A DNA stretch of 64,000 nucleotides from Paenibacillus durus ATCC 35681 (GCF_000993825.1 NZ_CP011114.1:4154001-4218000); one strand, 5' to 3'; counted from the first letter of the stretch, positions 35,910-44,423 are shown. Made by a program: numbers and translations. Notes: generated from the letters alone by a model not told the origin.

Positions 35910-36872
35910 TTACACCACCTTGATATCAAGAGACATGGTATGCTCTTCCCCGGACAGATTGTGGGTACACTGATCGACCAGAAACAGCTGCACCTTAAGC
36001 TCATCCAGCAGCACATAAATGAAGCTGCCTGCGCGCACGCGCAAATCGCCGATGGCCTGTACCGAAAGACTGATCTTTTCCCGGTTATGCAGCTTCAGCA
36101 GCTGCTTCGCCTTCTCCCGGATTTGCGCCGCGTTCGCATTGTCATCCGCCTTCTGGGACAAGTGCAAAATCCCCCACCGTTTGACATTCTCCTTATCACT
36201 GGCCGGGTAGAAATCGCGTTTCCCTGTCTCTTCATTGTTTTTGTACAAAATAATTGTGTTATACGTCTCGTCGTCGATGCTCGTTTTGAGTGAATAGTCA
36301 TATAGAAGGCTGCCCGCTCCGAGCGCCACATTCAGCAGCATGGATTGCGGACCGCGCAGCGTCAGCTTGCCAAAATCATCGTAAAAAGCCAGCAGCCGCC
36401 CCTTCTGCCGAAGCTCGGATTCGATCGCCCCCATTATGATATCGAGCAGCTTCTTATCGTCTTGAATTAATGACGGCTGAACGTACTCCGTCTCTTCCAG
36501 CACGCCGGTCCTGAGTCCGTAATCTGCCGCGATTTTGCGAATGACGCTGGTTGCCGTTACGTTCTCCAAGGCATAGCTGCCGTTGCCAAGCATATACCGG
36601 ATCTGGTCGTAGGCCGTCAGCTTGAGCTGCCGATCCTGGCCGGTCTCCAGACTGAACACAAATCCGTAAAAAACATTAACCCCATCCTTACGGAACTGCA
36701 CAATATCGCCGTTGGTAATTGCAAATTTCGGATGCTGGTAAATCCCTCCGTTCAGGAGCGTGAGTTCCAGTGTAGAAGGCTTCCCGGAGCGGACCGTTTT
36801 CCAGGAAATGTCCGAGACAATCCCGGCGATATCCCATATCCTGCCTTCTTTGTTCTTGACCAGCAGTTCCAT
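35910..36872 (-). CDS. xkdQ: Baseplate hub protein XkdQ
   Basis: A 320-residue protein matching PBSX XkdQ (325). It starts MELLVKNKEGRIWDIAGIVSDI and has a hub-like fold with VTATSVIRKIAADYGL and LLDIIMGAIE; the C-terminal third is beta-rich (VRAGSFIYVLLDELK). Related to gpD/gp44 hub proteins that hold the tube end and spike. It ends three bases before xkdR. Confidence 0.85.
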   Translation of the reverse strand: MELLVKNKEGRIWDIAGIVSDISWKTVRSGKPSTLELTLLNGGIYQHPKFAITNGDIVQFRKDGVNVFYGFVFSLETGQDRQLKLTAYDQIRYMLGNGSYALENVTATSVIRKIAADYGLRTGVLEETEYVQPSLIQDDKKLLDIIMGAIESELRQKGRLLAFYDDFGKLTLRGPQSMLLNVALGAGSLLYDYSLKTSIDDETYNTIILYKNNEETGKRDFYPASDKENVKRWGILHLSQKADDNANAAQIREKAKQLLKLHNREKISLSVQAIGDLRVRAGSFIYVLLDELKVQLFLVDQCTHNLSGEEHTMSLDIKVV

Positions 36873-36911
36873 GGCTTCCTCCTCTCCTACCGGTAAAATA
36901 GCGGGGCCACG

Positions 36912-37661
36912 TCAAGGCAGCTTGATCGTCTTGCCAACCGGAAGCTTCCTCAGCTCACTGTCGGGAATGGCGTTAAGCTTCTGGATTTCCTTCCACCTGC
37001 TGCCGTCGCTCAGTTCCTTTTGCGCGATTTTCCACAGATTGTCGCCCGCTTTCAGCTTATAGACAGCCGGGGCTTTCCGGTCGCCTGCTCTCTTCTGCTG
37101 CGTCTTGGCCGCTCCCTTGACAACTTTTACCGGGGCCGCCTGGTAGAACACATACTTTTTGAGCGAGAGCGAATATTCGATATCTCCTGAAGTACCGGCG
37201 CTGAGCTTCCAGTTGAAGCTCTCAATGCTCATGGCCATGCTCAAGGGTAAATCATTGGAATAAGTGGAATTTTCACTATACCGCGAAGCGTTCAGCCAGC
37301 TTGTCGGTGTCGCCTTCGGTTCCTTGATTTCCAGACCGGAAAAAACAAAACGGATCGGCCTGCGGCTCGTCATCCATTTTTTGATCATCTCCACATATTC
37401 AAAAGGTTTAAGCAACCGGTTCTTCCCTGTCTCCGGCACGAGGACGAACGGATAGCGCTGCGCCGGAAAGATGCTTTCCAGCGTAATCTCGGTCAGCTTG
37501 GGATAGGAAATAGCGTTGATTTCACCCAAATCGATAATGGTATAGCTTTTGCCTTCACCCGCTTCCTTGATCTCCAGCGTCTCGGGATTGACCGGCAGGC
37601 GGAAGATATCCTCCATATTGTTATAGCTGAGAAAAAAACCGTACTCCTGATGCGTGTTCAT
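36912..37661 (-). CDS. xkdP: LysM-containing baseplate protein XkdP
   Basis: A 249-residue protein. The first 170 residues are the XkdP/YqbP domain (FRLPVNPETLEIKEAGEGKSYTI...), and residues about 197-247 are one LysM motif (YKLKAGDNLWKIAQKEL). LysM binds peptidoglycan GlcNAc and may help the tail tip engage the wall. Its start overlaps the tape measure stop by four bases. Confidence 0.88.
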   Translation of the reverse strand: MNTHQEYGFFLSYNNMEDIFRLPVNPETLEIKEAGEGKSYTIIDLGEINAISYPKLTEITLESIFPAQRYPFVLVPETGKNRLLKPFEYVEMIKKWMTSRRPIRFVFSGLEIKEPKATPTSWLNASRYSENSTYSNDLPLSMAMSIESFNWKLSAGTSGDIEYSLSLKKYVFYQAAPVKVVKGAAKTQQKRAGDRKAPAVYKLKAGDNLWKIAQKELSDGSRWKEIQKLNAIPDSELRKLPVGKTIKLP

Positions 37662-39535
37662 GTATATACCCCCTGTGCGGTCGACACGAACTCCTCGCTC
37701 AGCTTTTGATTAATTTTGTTGATAATCGAGTCGATATCTCCGGCGTTGTTAATATTTCCGGTTGTTACCTGCACCGTTGGCGTCAGCTCAACAAAATTTT
37801 GAATCGCCTGGATTTCGGCCAGGTCGCGCAGCATAGCCAAATCATCGCTGGAAATATCCACGTTATCTTTGACGGAGCCGACCTCTCCTACACGGGCGAC
37901 GTTGTTGATGTTACCCATGTTGTTCATGTTGCCCAGGCTGTTCCTATTGCCCTGCCCCGGATTTTGAAGCATTTTCTGCTGCTTCTGGATTTTGGTATCG
38001 TCTTTTAATTCCTTTACCTTGGTGTTGAATTTGTCCACCGTATCTTTTCCTACCTGGCCGTACTGCTTGGCGGCAATGGAAGGATCGACAAAAGCCTTCT
38101 TCTGGCTGTTTATAACTGGCTTATCGCTTACTGGCTCCGGTATCATCTTCCGCACGTTATCAATCATGCCGCTGAACACATGCGGGTCTTCCGGGTCAAG
38201 CAGATTGACTTTTACATTGGCTAGATTTTCAAATCCGGGGATATTGCTCAGAAAATCCGTTACGGCCTTGAATTTGGTTAATACTTTGTTCACCGCCGAA
38301 GCGATTACCTTCACAAACCCGCCGGCAAAGTTCTCCACACCTAGCGCCATTTGATAAATGAAGTTCAGAAAATTCATCGCCAGATCATAGAATAATTTCT
38401 TCACGGCAAAGCTGGGGTCAATGAACAGATTACGGAAGAAGTCCGCAAAAATAATAAAGGTGTTATACAGGCCAATAACAATGTTCTCAATAAAACCCTT
38501 CAGCCAGCCGAAGCCCTCAGCAATGGCGACGACAACTTCTCCCACGGTGACACCCGACTGCATCAGGATATAAATCAGCAGCGCGACCGCGGCGACGATC
38601 AGCAGAATCGGCCAATTGGCTACAAGCCAAGCGGCCGCGAGCGAATACACCTGAACAATCATGGCAGCCAGATAGACAAAGGCGATTGCCGCCAAGATCG
38701 GACCGATAACCGACCAGTTCTGCTGGATAACGCCGCCCATATAGATCAGGCCTTCCACTACCATCGAGATGGCGGTTGCCGCGACTAAGAAGAGATTCGC
38801 CATGAGATTAATTGCAGCCGTCATCTGATCCGATTTAAAGGCATTATTCAGGGCATCAAGCGCGGGTCGCAGCGCCACAAGCGCCTTTTGCCCTATCAAT
38901 GCATAAGCTCCGTTTATATTATCCTGGAGCGTTTTCCAATTGTTCTCGTCTACATCCGTTTTATCACCTTTTGCCGCACCCTTGATCGCTTTCTCGCCCA
39001 GCGATTTCGCCTTGTCAAAGACAGAAGCAACATCCAAGCCCTTCAAAGCGCTGACCGTTTTGGACAGAAAATCACCCTTTTTCTCCGGACCATTCGACGT
39101 GACCGCTCCTCCGGCTGTTGCAGCGCCTCCCCCGGCTTCACCCGCTGATGCCCCCGAAGCAGCCTGCTTTCTGGAAAAAAGCCGGGCTACGGCCTTTTCG
39201 CCAAAATATTTAGCTACTTCAAACGTATTAATGTTTAGGACATCCAGTACATAGCCGAGCTTGTCCATAAAGCTTTTTTTCGCCTTCTCAGCGTCGCCGT
39301 CCGCGCTAGACGATTGTTCAGAGAGCTTACGCGCCGCTTCCTGGGCCTGCATAAAGCCTTCCACTAAGGACTTGTTCTTTTCTTCGATCTGCTCCAGTAT
39401 TTTCTGAAGGTCGTTCAGCGTATTAGCGGCTATTTCTAAGTTCTGATTGAACCGTTCGCATTCCGCATTCACATTGCGCCAGACCGTTAGCGCGCGTACC
39501 GGTACTGATGCGCTGCTTGTTTCCCCGTTATTCAT
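37658..39535 (-). CDS. xkdO: Tail tape measure protein (short XkdO)
   Basis: A 625-residue protein with a coiled-coil N-terminus (about residues 25-110), a helical middle and a strongly hydrophobic block of several helices (about 240-420), as usual for tape measures. It lies between the chaperone and xkdP, where PBSX has XkdO of over 1,300 residues. Since tape length sets tail length, this particle should have a much shorter tail than PBSX. MNNMGNINN-type Asn/Met-rich sequence near residue 535 is low complexity. Confidence 0.85.
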   Translation of the reverse strand: MNNGETSSASVPVRALTVWRNVNAECERFNQNLEIAANTLNDLQKILEQIEEKNKSLVEGFMQAQEAARKLSEQSSSADGDAEKAKKSFMDKLGYVLDVLNINTFEVAKYFGEKAVARLFSRKQAASGASAGEAGGGAATAGGAVTSNGPEKKGDFLSKTVSALKGLDVASVFDKAKSLGEKAIKGAAKGDKTDVDENNWKTLQDNINGAYALIGQKALVALRPALDALNNAFKSDQMTAAINLMANLFLVAATAISMVVEGLIYMGGVIQQNWSVIGPILAAIAFVYLAAMIVQVYSLAAAWLVANWPILLIVAAVALLIYILMQSGVTVGEVVVAIAEGFGWLKGFIENIVIGLYNTFIIFADFFRNLFIDPSFAVKKLFYDLAMNFLNFIYQMALGVENFAGGFVKVIASAVNKVLTKFKAVTDFLSNIPGFENLANVKVNLLDPEDPHVFSGMIDNVRKMIPEPVSDKPVINSQKKAFVDPSIAAKQYGQVGKDTVDKFNTKVKELKDDTKIQKQQKMLQNPGQGNRNSLGNMNNMGNINNVARVGEVGSVKDNVDISSDDLAMLRDLAEIQAIQNFVELTPTVQVTTGNINNAGDIDSIINKINQKLSEEFVSTAQGVYT

Positions 39536-39548
39536 TTATCCACCCCCT

Positions 39549-40150
39549 TCATCTCTTTCTTCCCTTGCCTCTTGAGCGCTCCCGCTTTTCCTTATCCACT
39601 CGGACGGCGATCATCGCGTAGATGGCGGCCCGTTCGCGGACGGAGAGCGCCATAAGCTCATGGGGCAAAATATGCAGCTCATGGAGGGCGTAGTAGGCCA
39701 GATTGGCCTCTCCGTCGCCCTCGTTAATCAGTTTTTTACTTCGTCCACCAATTCGTTCATATCGGTGCCGAAGCCATTAAGCGCCTGCACCCGCTCGCCG
39801 AGCGCGGCGAATTCGCCGGGCAGAAGCATTTTGCGCAGCAGCGCCTCCGCGCCCAGTACGCTGTAAGAGCGCTGCAGCTCCGCATTTTTCAGATCGGGAT
39901 ATACGACGCTCGCCGTCATCAGCTTGGCCATATAATCATTGGCGTCAATTTCCGGCGTGTAGACACCGTTCTTGCCTTTGATCTTCCGAGTCGCCGCCTT
40001 TCGGCATTCCTGATTCTCGTCCTCCGTCATGCTGCGCAGCTTCCAGGCCGCAGGCTTACCGTCCTTATCTTTAAAGCGCGTGGATACGATAAATTCCTCG
40101 GTCGTGTCGCAGTCTACATTTTGTGCAAAAAACAAACTAAATTCACTCAT
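39549..40150 (-). CDS. xkdN: Tail assembly chaperone, long form by -1 frameshift
   Basis: At the end of xkdN the codons GTA AAA AAC TGA contain the slippery heptamer A-AAA-AAC (39731-39737), one codon before the stop. In the -1 frame the sequence continues for 60 residues (LINEGDGEANLAYYALHELH, later ELMALSVRERAAIYAMIAVRV) and stops at 39549, just before the tape measure gene. This matches the gpG/gpGT type of chaperone: the short form coats the tape measure, the long form recruits tube protein. Confidence 0.75.
39728..40150 (-). CDS. xkdN: Tail assembly chaperone, short form (XkdN)
   Basis: A 140-residue protein matching PBSX XkdN (144) in length and place between tube and tape measure genes. 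Features such as FKDKDGKPAAWKLRSMTEDENQECRKAA and ANDYMAKLMTASVVYPDL are typical of this family. AGGAGGATTGG precedes the start. Its stop lies in the frameshift region described for the long form. Confidence 0.85.
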   Translation of the reverse strand: MSEFSLFFAQNVDCDTTEEFIVSTRFKDKDGKPAAWKLRSMTEDENQECRKAATRKIKGKNGVYTPEIDANDYMAKLMTASVVYPDLKNAELQRSYSVLGAEALLRKMLLPGEFAALGERVQALNGFGTDMNELVDEVKN

Positions 40151-40256
40151 TTTCCAATCCTCCTATGATTATTGTGGCCCACAGAGGGCAGGAGCCAGCG
40201 CCATAGACGCCGTCCTCCCCCGCGAGCGAATTCACATGATGCGTATAAATTCCGGC

Positions 40257-40715
40257 TTAAGACGCCGAACCGAACGGCTTGCCAATCTCTACATCCTCGA
40301 ACGTGAAGCTGACCTCTTCCTCCAGCGCATCCGACTCGGTATCAAGCGAAGCCATAATGACGCTGTCGAGGTTGACGCCCTTCAGATTGACCCGCTGGGC
40401 GCCGATGCTGGACGAAGGGTCCTCGTTGATGACTTCGATATCGAAATACTGGTCAACCCCCGTATTCATGTAATCGAGCATCATTTGACGGAAACGGCTG
40501 GTCATATAAAAAATAGTCATCGAACCGCTTCCCGACCACCCCGTCGCTTTATGCTGGACGCCGCGGCGGCCCAGCGTTTTGACTTCCGCTTTTTGCTTCT
40601 CGACCGTAGCCTCCAGCTTTTTCACATAGAACATCTCTTCGATTTGGGTGCCAATCACCGCATAAGCGCGGCCTTCCTGACCGGAAATCGTGTCGCTAGC
40701 TTTCAAGAACGCCAT
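40257..40715 (-). CDS. xkdM: Tail tube protein XkdM
   Basis: A 152-residue tube protein, near PBSX XkdM (147). It begins MAFLKASDTISGQEGRAYAVI and contains GWSGSGSMTIFYMTSRFRQM, and ends in a beta-rich EVSFTFEDVEIGKPF. Hexameric rings of this protein form the inner tube pushed through the target envelope. It follows the sheath gene with one base between. Confidence 0.88.
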   Translation of the reverse strand: MAFLKASDTISGQEGRAYAVIGTQIEEMFYVKKLEATVEKQKAEVKTLGRRGVQHKATGWSGSGSMTIFYMTSRFRQMMLDYMNTGVDQYFDIEVINEDPSSSIGAQRVNLKGVNLDSVIMASLDTESDALEEEVSFTFEDVEIGKPFGSAS

Positions 40716-40716
40716 C

Positions 40717-42039
40717 TTAAACCACCTTCACTTTCAGATATACTTTTTCTACCGAATCCACCGGTTTTACAGCCGTTTCCAGTACTACGCTATCGCTGTC
40801 GACGCCGGCAACGACGGAAATATCCGTCTGCGCGTTGAAGTTCTCAATGGCTCCGATATCCTGGAGATCGTTCATATAGGCAGCGCACTGCGACCAGAAC
40901 AGCGCACGTCCGTCCTCATTATTGGATACTTTGCCCACAAAGTAAGTTTCAAAAATACGCTTCAGATCAACCGCGATACCGTCCAGCACACGGAGAACCC
41001 GGTTCTTCGAGAAAGCCTTGTCTTTTGCCGGTGTGAACGCCGTAAGCGTATTGATATCCTGCTCGACCACCGCCTTTGTGCCGTTGTAAGTAAAGAGCAG
41101 TTCACCATTGAGGAGCGCCGCCGTCGTCTCGGAATGGCTTAAGCGGACATCGGCATCCACCGCATCGTCATAGGCCTGATAGGTCAGCGATTCGTTCACT
41201 GCGGCCGCTGCGGTCGCTCCCGCTGTCCATGCCACCGCATTCGTCTTGTCCACAACGGTTCCATCGCTTAGGATAACACCGTTTTTCACGCTGATGACTC
41301 CTTCGTAACCGGCGGTAGCGTAATCGGACACAACAGCCTGCACCTTCTTACCCTCGGAATCGCGCAGCCGTTTCACATAAGAGGTGTAGAGGGCTTTAAG
41401 CGAGTTGTCCTGCGAGATCAGGCCGACCGTTTGAAAATCCTGCACCTCCAGCGCGGTCAGAAAATCACTGTGGTTCTGATTGGTCACCGTCCCGTTGCTT
41501 CCGCCCGTAAGCGGAATTCCGGCAGACGCTGTCAGTCCCTCCGACCCGTTCGCCGCGAACGTAACATAGACGTTATCCAGCAAATCGGCTGCGGTCGCGA
41601 CCGTCTGTCTGTCCACTTCCGTTCCGTCAAGCAGCGTCTTTACATCGAACTTGGCCGGGTCCTCGATATTGCTTGCAATCACGACCGACAGATCATTGCC
41701 GCGTTCTCCGCCATATTGAGCGGTTGTCTTCAACCCGCTGGCTGTTGCCTCTGCTTTGACGCCGGTATTCAGGCGGTACAGCAGCAGCTTACCCGCACGC
41801 TTGAGCGTTTCGCGCACCGGAAGCAGCGCCTCATGCGTCCAGTCATATCCGAGCAGCTTCGCGATATCTGCCTGAGGCGTAATGCTGATGATTTCACCGG
41901 CAGGCCCCCAAGAGAGCGCCAGAGCCAGTGCGGCGGTGCCGCGTTCTCCCATTTTTCCGATTGCGCCCGATTGGGATGACACATTCACATACACCCCGGG
42001 ACGCACCTTGTTTTGCGTTGTCCATGTTCCTCCAGCCAT
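40717..42039 (-). CDS. xkdK: Contractile tail sheath protein XkdK
   Basis: A 440-residue sheath protein. MAGGTWTTQNKVRPGVYVNVSS and GERGTAALALALSWGPAGEI are the conserved N-terminus of phage sheath proteins; LLLYRLNTG and the C-terminal ISVVAGVDSDSVVLETAVKPVDSVEKVY complete the core. A sheath proves that the tail is contractile (R-type). AAGGAGGTTATCTA precedes the start, overlapping the stop of a small upstream gene. Confidence 0.92.
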   Translation of the reverse strand: MAGGTWTTQNKVRPGVYVNVSSQSGAIGKMGERGTAALALALSWGPAGEIISITPQADIAKLLGYDWTHEALLPVRETLKRAGKLLLYRLNTGVKAEATASGLKTTAQYGGERGNDLSVVIASNIEDPAKFDVKTLLDGTEVDRQTVATAADLLDNVYVTFAANGSEGLTASAGIPLTGGSNGTVTNQNHSDFLTALEVQDFQTVGLISQDNSLKALYTSYVKRLRDSEGKKVQAVVSDYATAGYEGVISVKNGVILSDGTVVDKTNAVAWTAGATAAAAVNESLTYQAYDDAVDADVRLSHSETTAALLNGELLFTYNGTKAVVEQDINTLTAFTPAKDKAFSKNRVLRVLDGIAVDLKRIFETYFVGKVSNNEDGRALFWSQCAAYMNDLQDIGAIENFNAQTDISVVAGVDSDSVVLETAVKPVDSVEKVYLKVKVV

Positions 42040-42215
42040 TAGATAACCTCCTTCGTTAAAAAGAGCTCCAGCTCTTGTCTAGCCTGTTCCAGCGTATAGC
42101 TTTGATCCTGCTGCAAAATCACGTCAAGCACATCCTTTTCCCTTGGCGTAAAAATCGCCGACTCCAGGATCTGGGTTTTGCCGAATACGATATTGTTCTC
42201 AATCATTGCGCTCAT
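42039..42215 (-). CDS. Small tail-cluster protein of 58 residues
   Basis: A 58-residue frame that overlaps its neighbours at both ends: ATGA with the gene before and TAATG with the sheath gene after. It begins MSAMIENNIVFGKTQILES and ends in a charged helix (SYTLEQARQELELFL). PBSX-like clusters have a similarly short gene before the sheath gene. Function unknown; the stop-start overlaps make a real gene very likely. Confidence 0.7.
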   Translation of the reverse strand: MSAMIENNIVFGKTQILESAIFTPREKDVLDVILQQDQSYTLEQARQELELFLTKEVI

Positions 42216-42625
42216 TTTAATCTTCCTTCCTCTGTGAATTGACCCATTCTCACTGCTTCAGGACGCTCGCTTTGCAGGTACAGCGAATACTCTGCCGTGA
42301 ACAGAGCCGCTTCTGCTGCCGCTCCGGCCGTCCAGGTCTGCCGTACACTGCGGTAGCTCACCCCGTCTCCTTCTACGAGGGTAAGAGCATCGCGCAAAGC
42401 GTCCGCCATAACCTCCGCCTCCGATACCGGAACACCTTCATAGCGGACACCGAACCGGTACACCGCCGCATATCGGTCTTCCCGCTGCCGGTCATACGCC
42501 GCCGAAACCAGAAACAGCCGAAAGCCCGGCGTCTGCGGCGGATCGTCACTCGAAATAACGGGAATGTCCGCAAAACGCTGCTCCAGCGCAGCCGTAATGC
42601 AGCTCCGCAAATGCTGTACAGACAT
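42212..42625 (-). CDS. Phage tail terminator-like protein (DUF6838 type)
   Basis: A 137-residue protein in the place of PBSX xkdJ. The pattern FRLFLVSAAYDRQREDRYAAVYRFGVRY and VMADALRDALTLV fits the DUF6838/tail-completion proteins that cap the tube. In a headless particle a cap is needed to finish the tail, which fits its retention here. It overlaps the small gene before the sheath. Confidence 0.65.
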   Translation of the reverse strand: MSVQHLRSCITAALEQRFADIPVISSDDPPQTPGFRLFLVSAAYDRQREDRYAAVYRFGVRYEGVPVSEAEVMADALRDALTLVEGDGVSYRSVRQTWTAGAAAEAALFTAEYSLYLQSERPEAVRMGQFTEEGRLK

Positions 42626-42708
42626 TAGTGCCTTCCTTTCTTGAACCCGGCCGTCAGCCGGTTATTGCCGATCTTTTTCTGCACCCCTATACTTACCTGT
42701 GCCTTCAT
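42625..42708 (-). CDS. Very short first frame of the tail operon, possible remnant
   Basis: A 27-residue frame (MKAQVSIGVQKKIGNN...) with GGGAGGGG just before the ATG and a TAATG overlap with the next gene. The sequence may be the tail of a lost head-tail connector gene that kept translation into the operon. A leader-peptide role is also possible. Confidence 0.4.
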   Translation of the reverse strand: MKAQVSIGVQKKIGNNRLTAGFKKGRH

Positions 42709-43005
42709 CCCCTCCCGTCTATCCCGATAGGCAAAACGGACATCATCCCTATGGATGACATCCGTTTGTTTAGGCAATGACCGAAAGAAACTTTCACCGC
42801 TATCTTGGCTCTACAGGTGTATCTGCGGCTTTGGCTGAAGCATTCATGCTCCTGCGGTGTTCTTTCGCTTCATTTGCCATGGTATAATCATATCTCCTTT
42901 TTTAGCGCATGAAGACGGCGTTCAGGCGAAGTTCGGAAGAAGATTGAGATGAAAAAAGACGCTTTTTCGGCGGCGAATAAATCTCTTCTTATTGAACCCT
43001 TCAAA

Positions 43006-43070
43006 GGGTTCAGATCGTCACGAGACAGTTCTGTCCCTATCTGTCGTGGGCGCAGTCATTTGAAAGGAGC
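43006..43070 (+). other. 23S-rRNA-like 65-base segment
   Basis: In the plus direction the bases match the window's own 23S rRNA (46579-46644, minus) at 57 of 66 hand-aligned positions, including an unbroken TCCCTATCTGTCGTGGGCG. The source lies near the domain V/VI border, just before the sarcin-ricin loop. It lies in the control region of the tail cluster and overlaps a short palindrome at its left edge. Confidence 0.75.
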
Positions 43071-43085
43071 ACACGGTAAGACAAA

Positions 43086-43115
43086 AAGGAGACCGCCCTT
43101 TCGGGCAATCTCCTT
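43086..43115 (-). terminator. Intrinsic terminator of the ArpU-type regulator
   Basis: Stem AAGGAGA / TCTCCTT extended by CCGCCC / GGGCAA with loop CTTTC, followed on the minus strand by five T. It lies 38 bases past the stop of the regulator gene. Confidence 0.75.
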
Positions 43116-43152
43116 CCGCTTACTATTAATTATGGTGACTTGTCTTGGCCTA

Positions 43153-43665
43153 TTATCGGATATTCGACAGTACGCCGGTGTTTGCCTTTTTCGTTTTGGA
43201 CGCCGCTTTAAGCATCGGGCCCAGCGACAGCATGTTCAGCTCCTTGAAAGCGAGAGCCATTTTATAAAAAGCGCGCGTCCGGATTTTTACATAAGTATCC
43301 TTGCTAATGGGCGGGTCGAATACATGATTGTACACCGTATAATCGAATACCTCATCCCTTCGCAAATACCTTTCGCGAACCAGCTGCTGTTCCCGGCTGT
43401 CCAGTCTCTCTACCACCGATTCCACAGCGGCACAGTACGCCCTCCGGGCGGCAGGCACGTCCACATTATGCGCAGCGAGCGAAGCGGTCGGATCTGCAAT
43501 AACATGCGTCGGTCCATGAAAACGTTCCGTGTAAGAATACGTAGTGGAAGCCTCTCTGGCCTCAAAAGTAATCGTTTTGAAAATCCGGTATTTCTCCAGC
43601 ATGCTTTCAATCGCTATTTGAGTTTGGCGCCGGTCAAGTTCAGGCAAGGAAGATAGATTCATCAT
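43153..43665 (-). CDS. ArpU/Xpf-type phage late transcription regulator
   Basis: A 170-residue protein; ATG 43665 has AAAGGAGCGC upstream, whereas longer starts lack a site. The sequence LPELDRRQTQIAIESMLEKYRI, a central TTYSYTERFHGPT and a C-terminal sigma-70-region-4-like part (LDSREQQLVRERYL, then ISKDTYVKIRTRAFYKMAL) match ArpU-type regulators. PBSX uses a similar sigma-like protein (Xpf) for its late operon. It is divergent from the Xre repressor and stands just before the tail operon, so it is the probable activator. Confidence 0.8.
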   Translation of the reverse strand: MMNLSSLPELDRRQTQIAIESMLEKYRIFKTITFEAREASTTYSYTERFHGPTHVIADPTASLAAHNVDVPAARRAYCAAVESVVERLDSREQQLVRERYLRRDEVFDYTVYNHVFDPPISKDTYVKIRTRAFYKMALAFKELNMLSLGPMLKAASKTKKANTGVLSNIR

Positions 43666-43856
43666 CGTGTAGCGCTCCTTTAACGGTTTTCTAGAAATTT
43701 GTTTCAGATGCAAAAGAAAAATGTGGTAGAATATTCTGTGTTCGCATCTTGTTCGTATTTTTCTATAATATACCACCTCGCATTGGGTTTCGTAAAATCC
43801 GGTTTTCAGCCATTTCGCACCGATAATCGCATAATAACTCCCATTTCCTTGTCTTA

Positions 43857-43909
43857 TGGCAAAATGTCCATTACTTTATTTACCTTTTGGCAAAATTAGA
43901 TTATAGTAA
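43857..43909 (+). promoter_or_regulatory. Probable repressor sites and xre promoter
   Basis: TGGCAAAAT occurs at 43857-43865 and 43888-43896, 31 bases apart, about three helical turns. TTGGCA (43887-43892) with a TATTAG after 17 bases could be the promoter of the xre gene. Repeated sites between divergent regulator genes suggest Xre operators. Confidence 0.45.
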
Positions 43910-43946
43910 TATTAGCAGACAATTGAATGCCAAGGAGTGTTACGGG

Positions 43947-44387
43947 ATGGAACATGAGTTTGGATTATATTTAAAACGGCTGCGCGAGAGCAAAGGTCTT
44001 ACCCTTAGCCAATTGGCTGTGGCGGCCGGCATCAGCGGTTCACAGATCTCACGGATCGAGAACGGGCTGCGCGGCGTACCTAAGCCGGCAACCTTGCGCA
44101 GACTGGCAGAAGCCATGAATGCCTCCTACGAAGAGCTTATGGAACGGGCAGGATACTTACAGGAATATGAGCAGATGGCTGAAGCGATACCGGAATGGGC
44201 GACCAGCAAAGACAAGCGCGATTTTAAAAAGATGCTGGAGGATGACGGAGAGCTGATGTTTGACGGAATTCCGCTTAACAAAGAGGACAGACAACGAATA
44301 AAAGACGTGCTGACAGGCTTATTCTGGGAAGCCAAGCAGATGAACAAACGAAAGCCAACTCCCAAACCAGACAAATCGGATAATTAA
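43947..44387 (+). CDS. Xre family repressor of the tail cluster
   Basis: A 146-residue protein; ATG 43947 has AAGGAG upstream. Residues 7-65 form a Cro/C1 helix-turn-helix (LGLYLKRLRESKG-like start, LSQLAVAAGISGSQISRIENG). The rest is helical and acidic and ends in a Lys/Pro-rich tail. It is followed by an ImmA-type protease gene and diverges from the ArpU-type gene. As in PBSX and ICEBs1, it should keep the element silent until cleaved after DNA damage. Confidence 0.85.
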   Translation: MEHEFGLYLKRLRESKGLTLSQLAVAAGISGSQISRIENGLRGVPKPATLRRLAEAMNASYEELMERAGYLQEYEQMAEAIPEWATSKDKRDFKKMLEDDGELMFDGIPLNKEDRQRIKDVLTGLFWEAKQMNKRKPTPKPDKSDN

Positions 44388-44423
44388 TGCCCTTAAACAA
44401 TACCTATGCTGCAGGTGAAGAAA

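Larger units (their letters stand above)
42709..43152. other. Tail operon leader region with hairpins and micro-frames
   Basis: This 440-base stretch replaces the head genes of PBSX. It holds a hairpin (42734-42748 with 42753-42767, two mismatches), a 26-residue minus frame at 42800-42880 with AAAAGGAG at long spacing, a GAACCCT-TCAA-AGGGTTC palindrome (42994-43011), a 23S-rRNA-like stretch, and the arpU terminator. The late promoter must lie here, but no sigma-A boxes are clear, as expected if an activator is needed. Confidence 0.5.

Noticed and set aside
42800-42880. 26-codon minus frame in the tail operon leader as a separate gene
   Set aside because: The ribosome binding site is 12 bases away and an overlapping frame uses the same site; kept only as a note in the leader entry.
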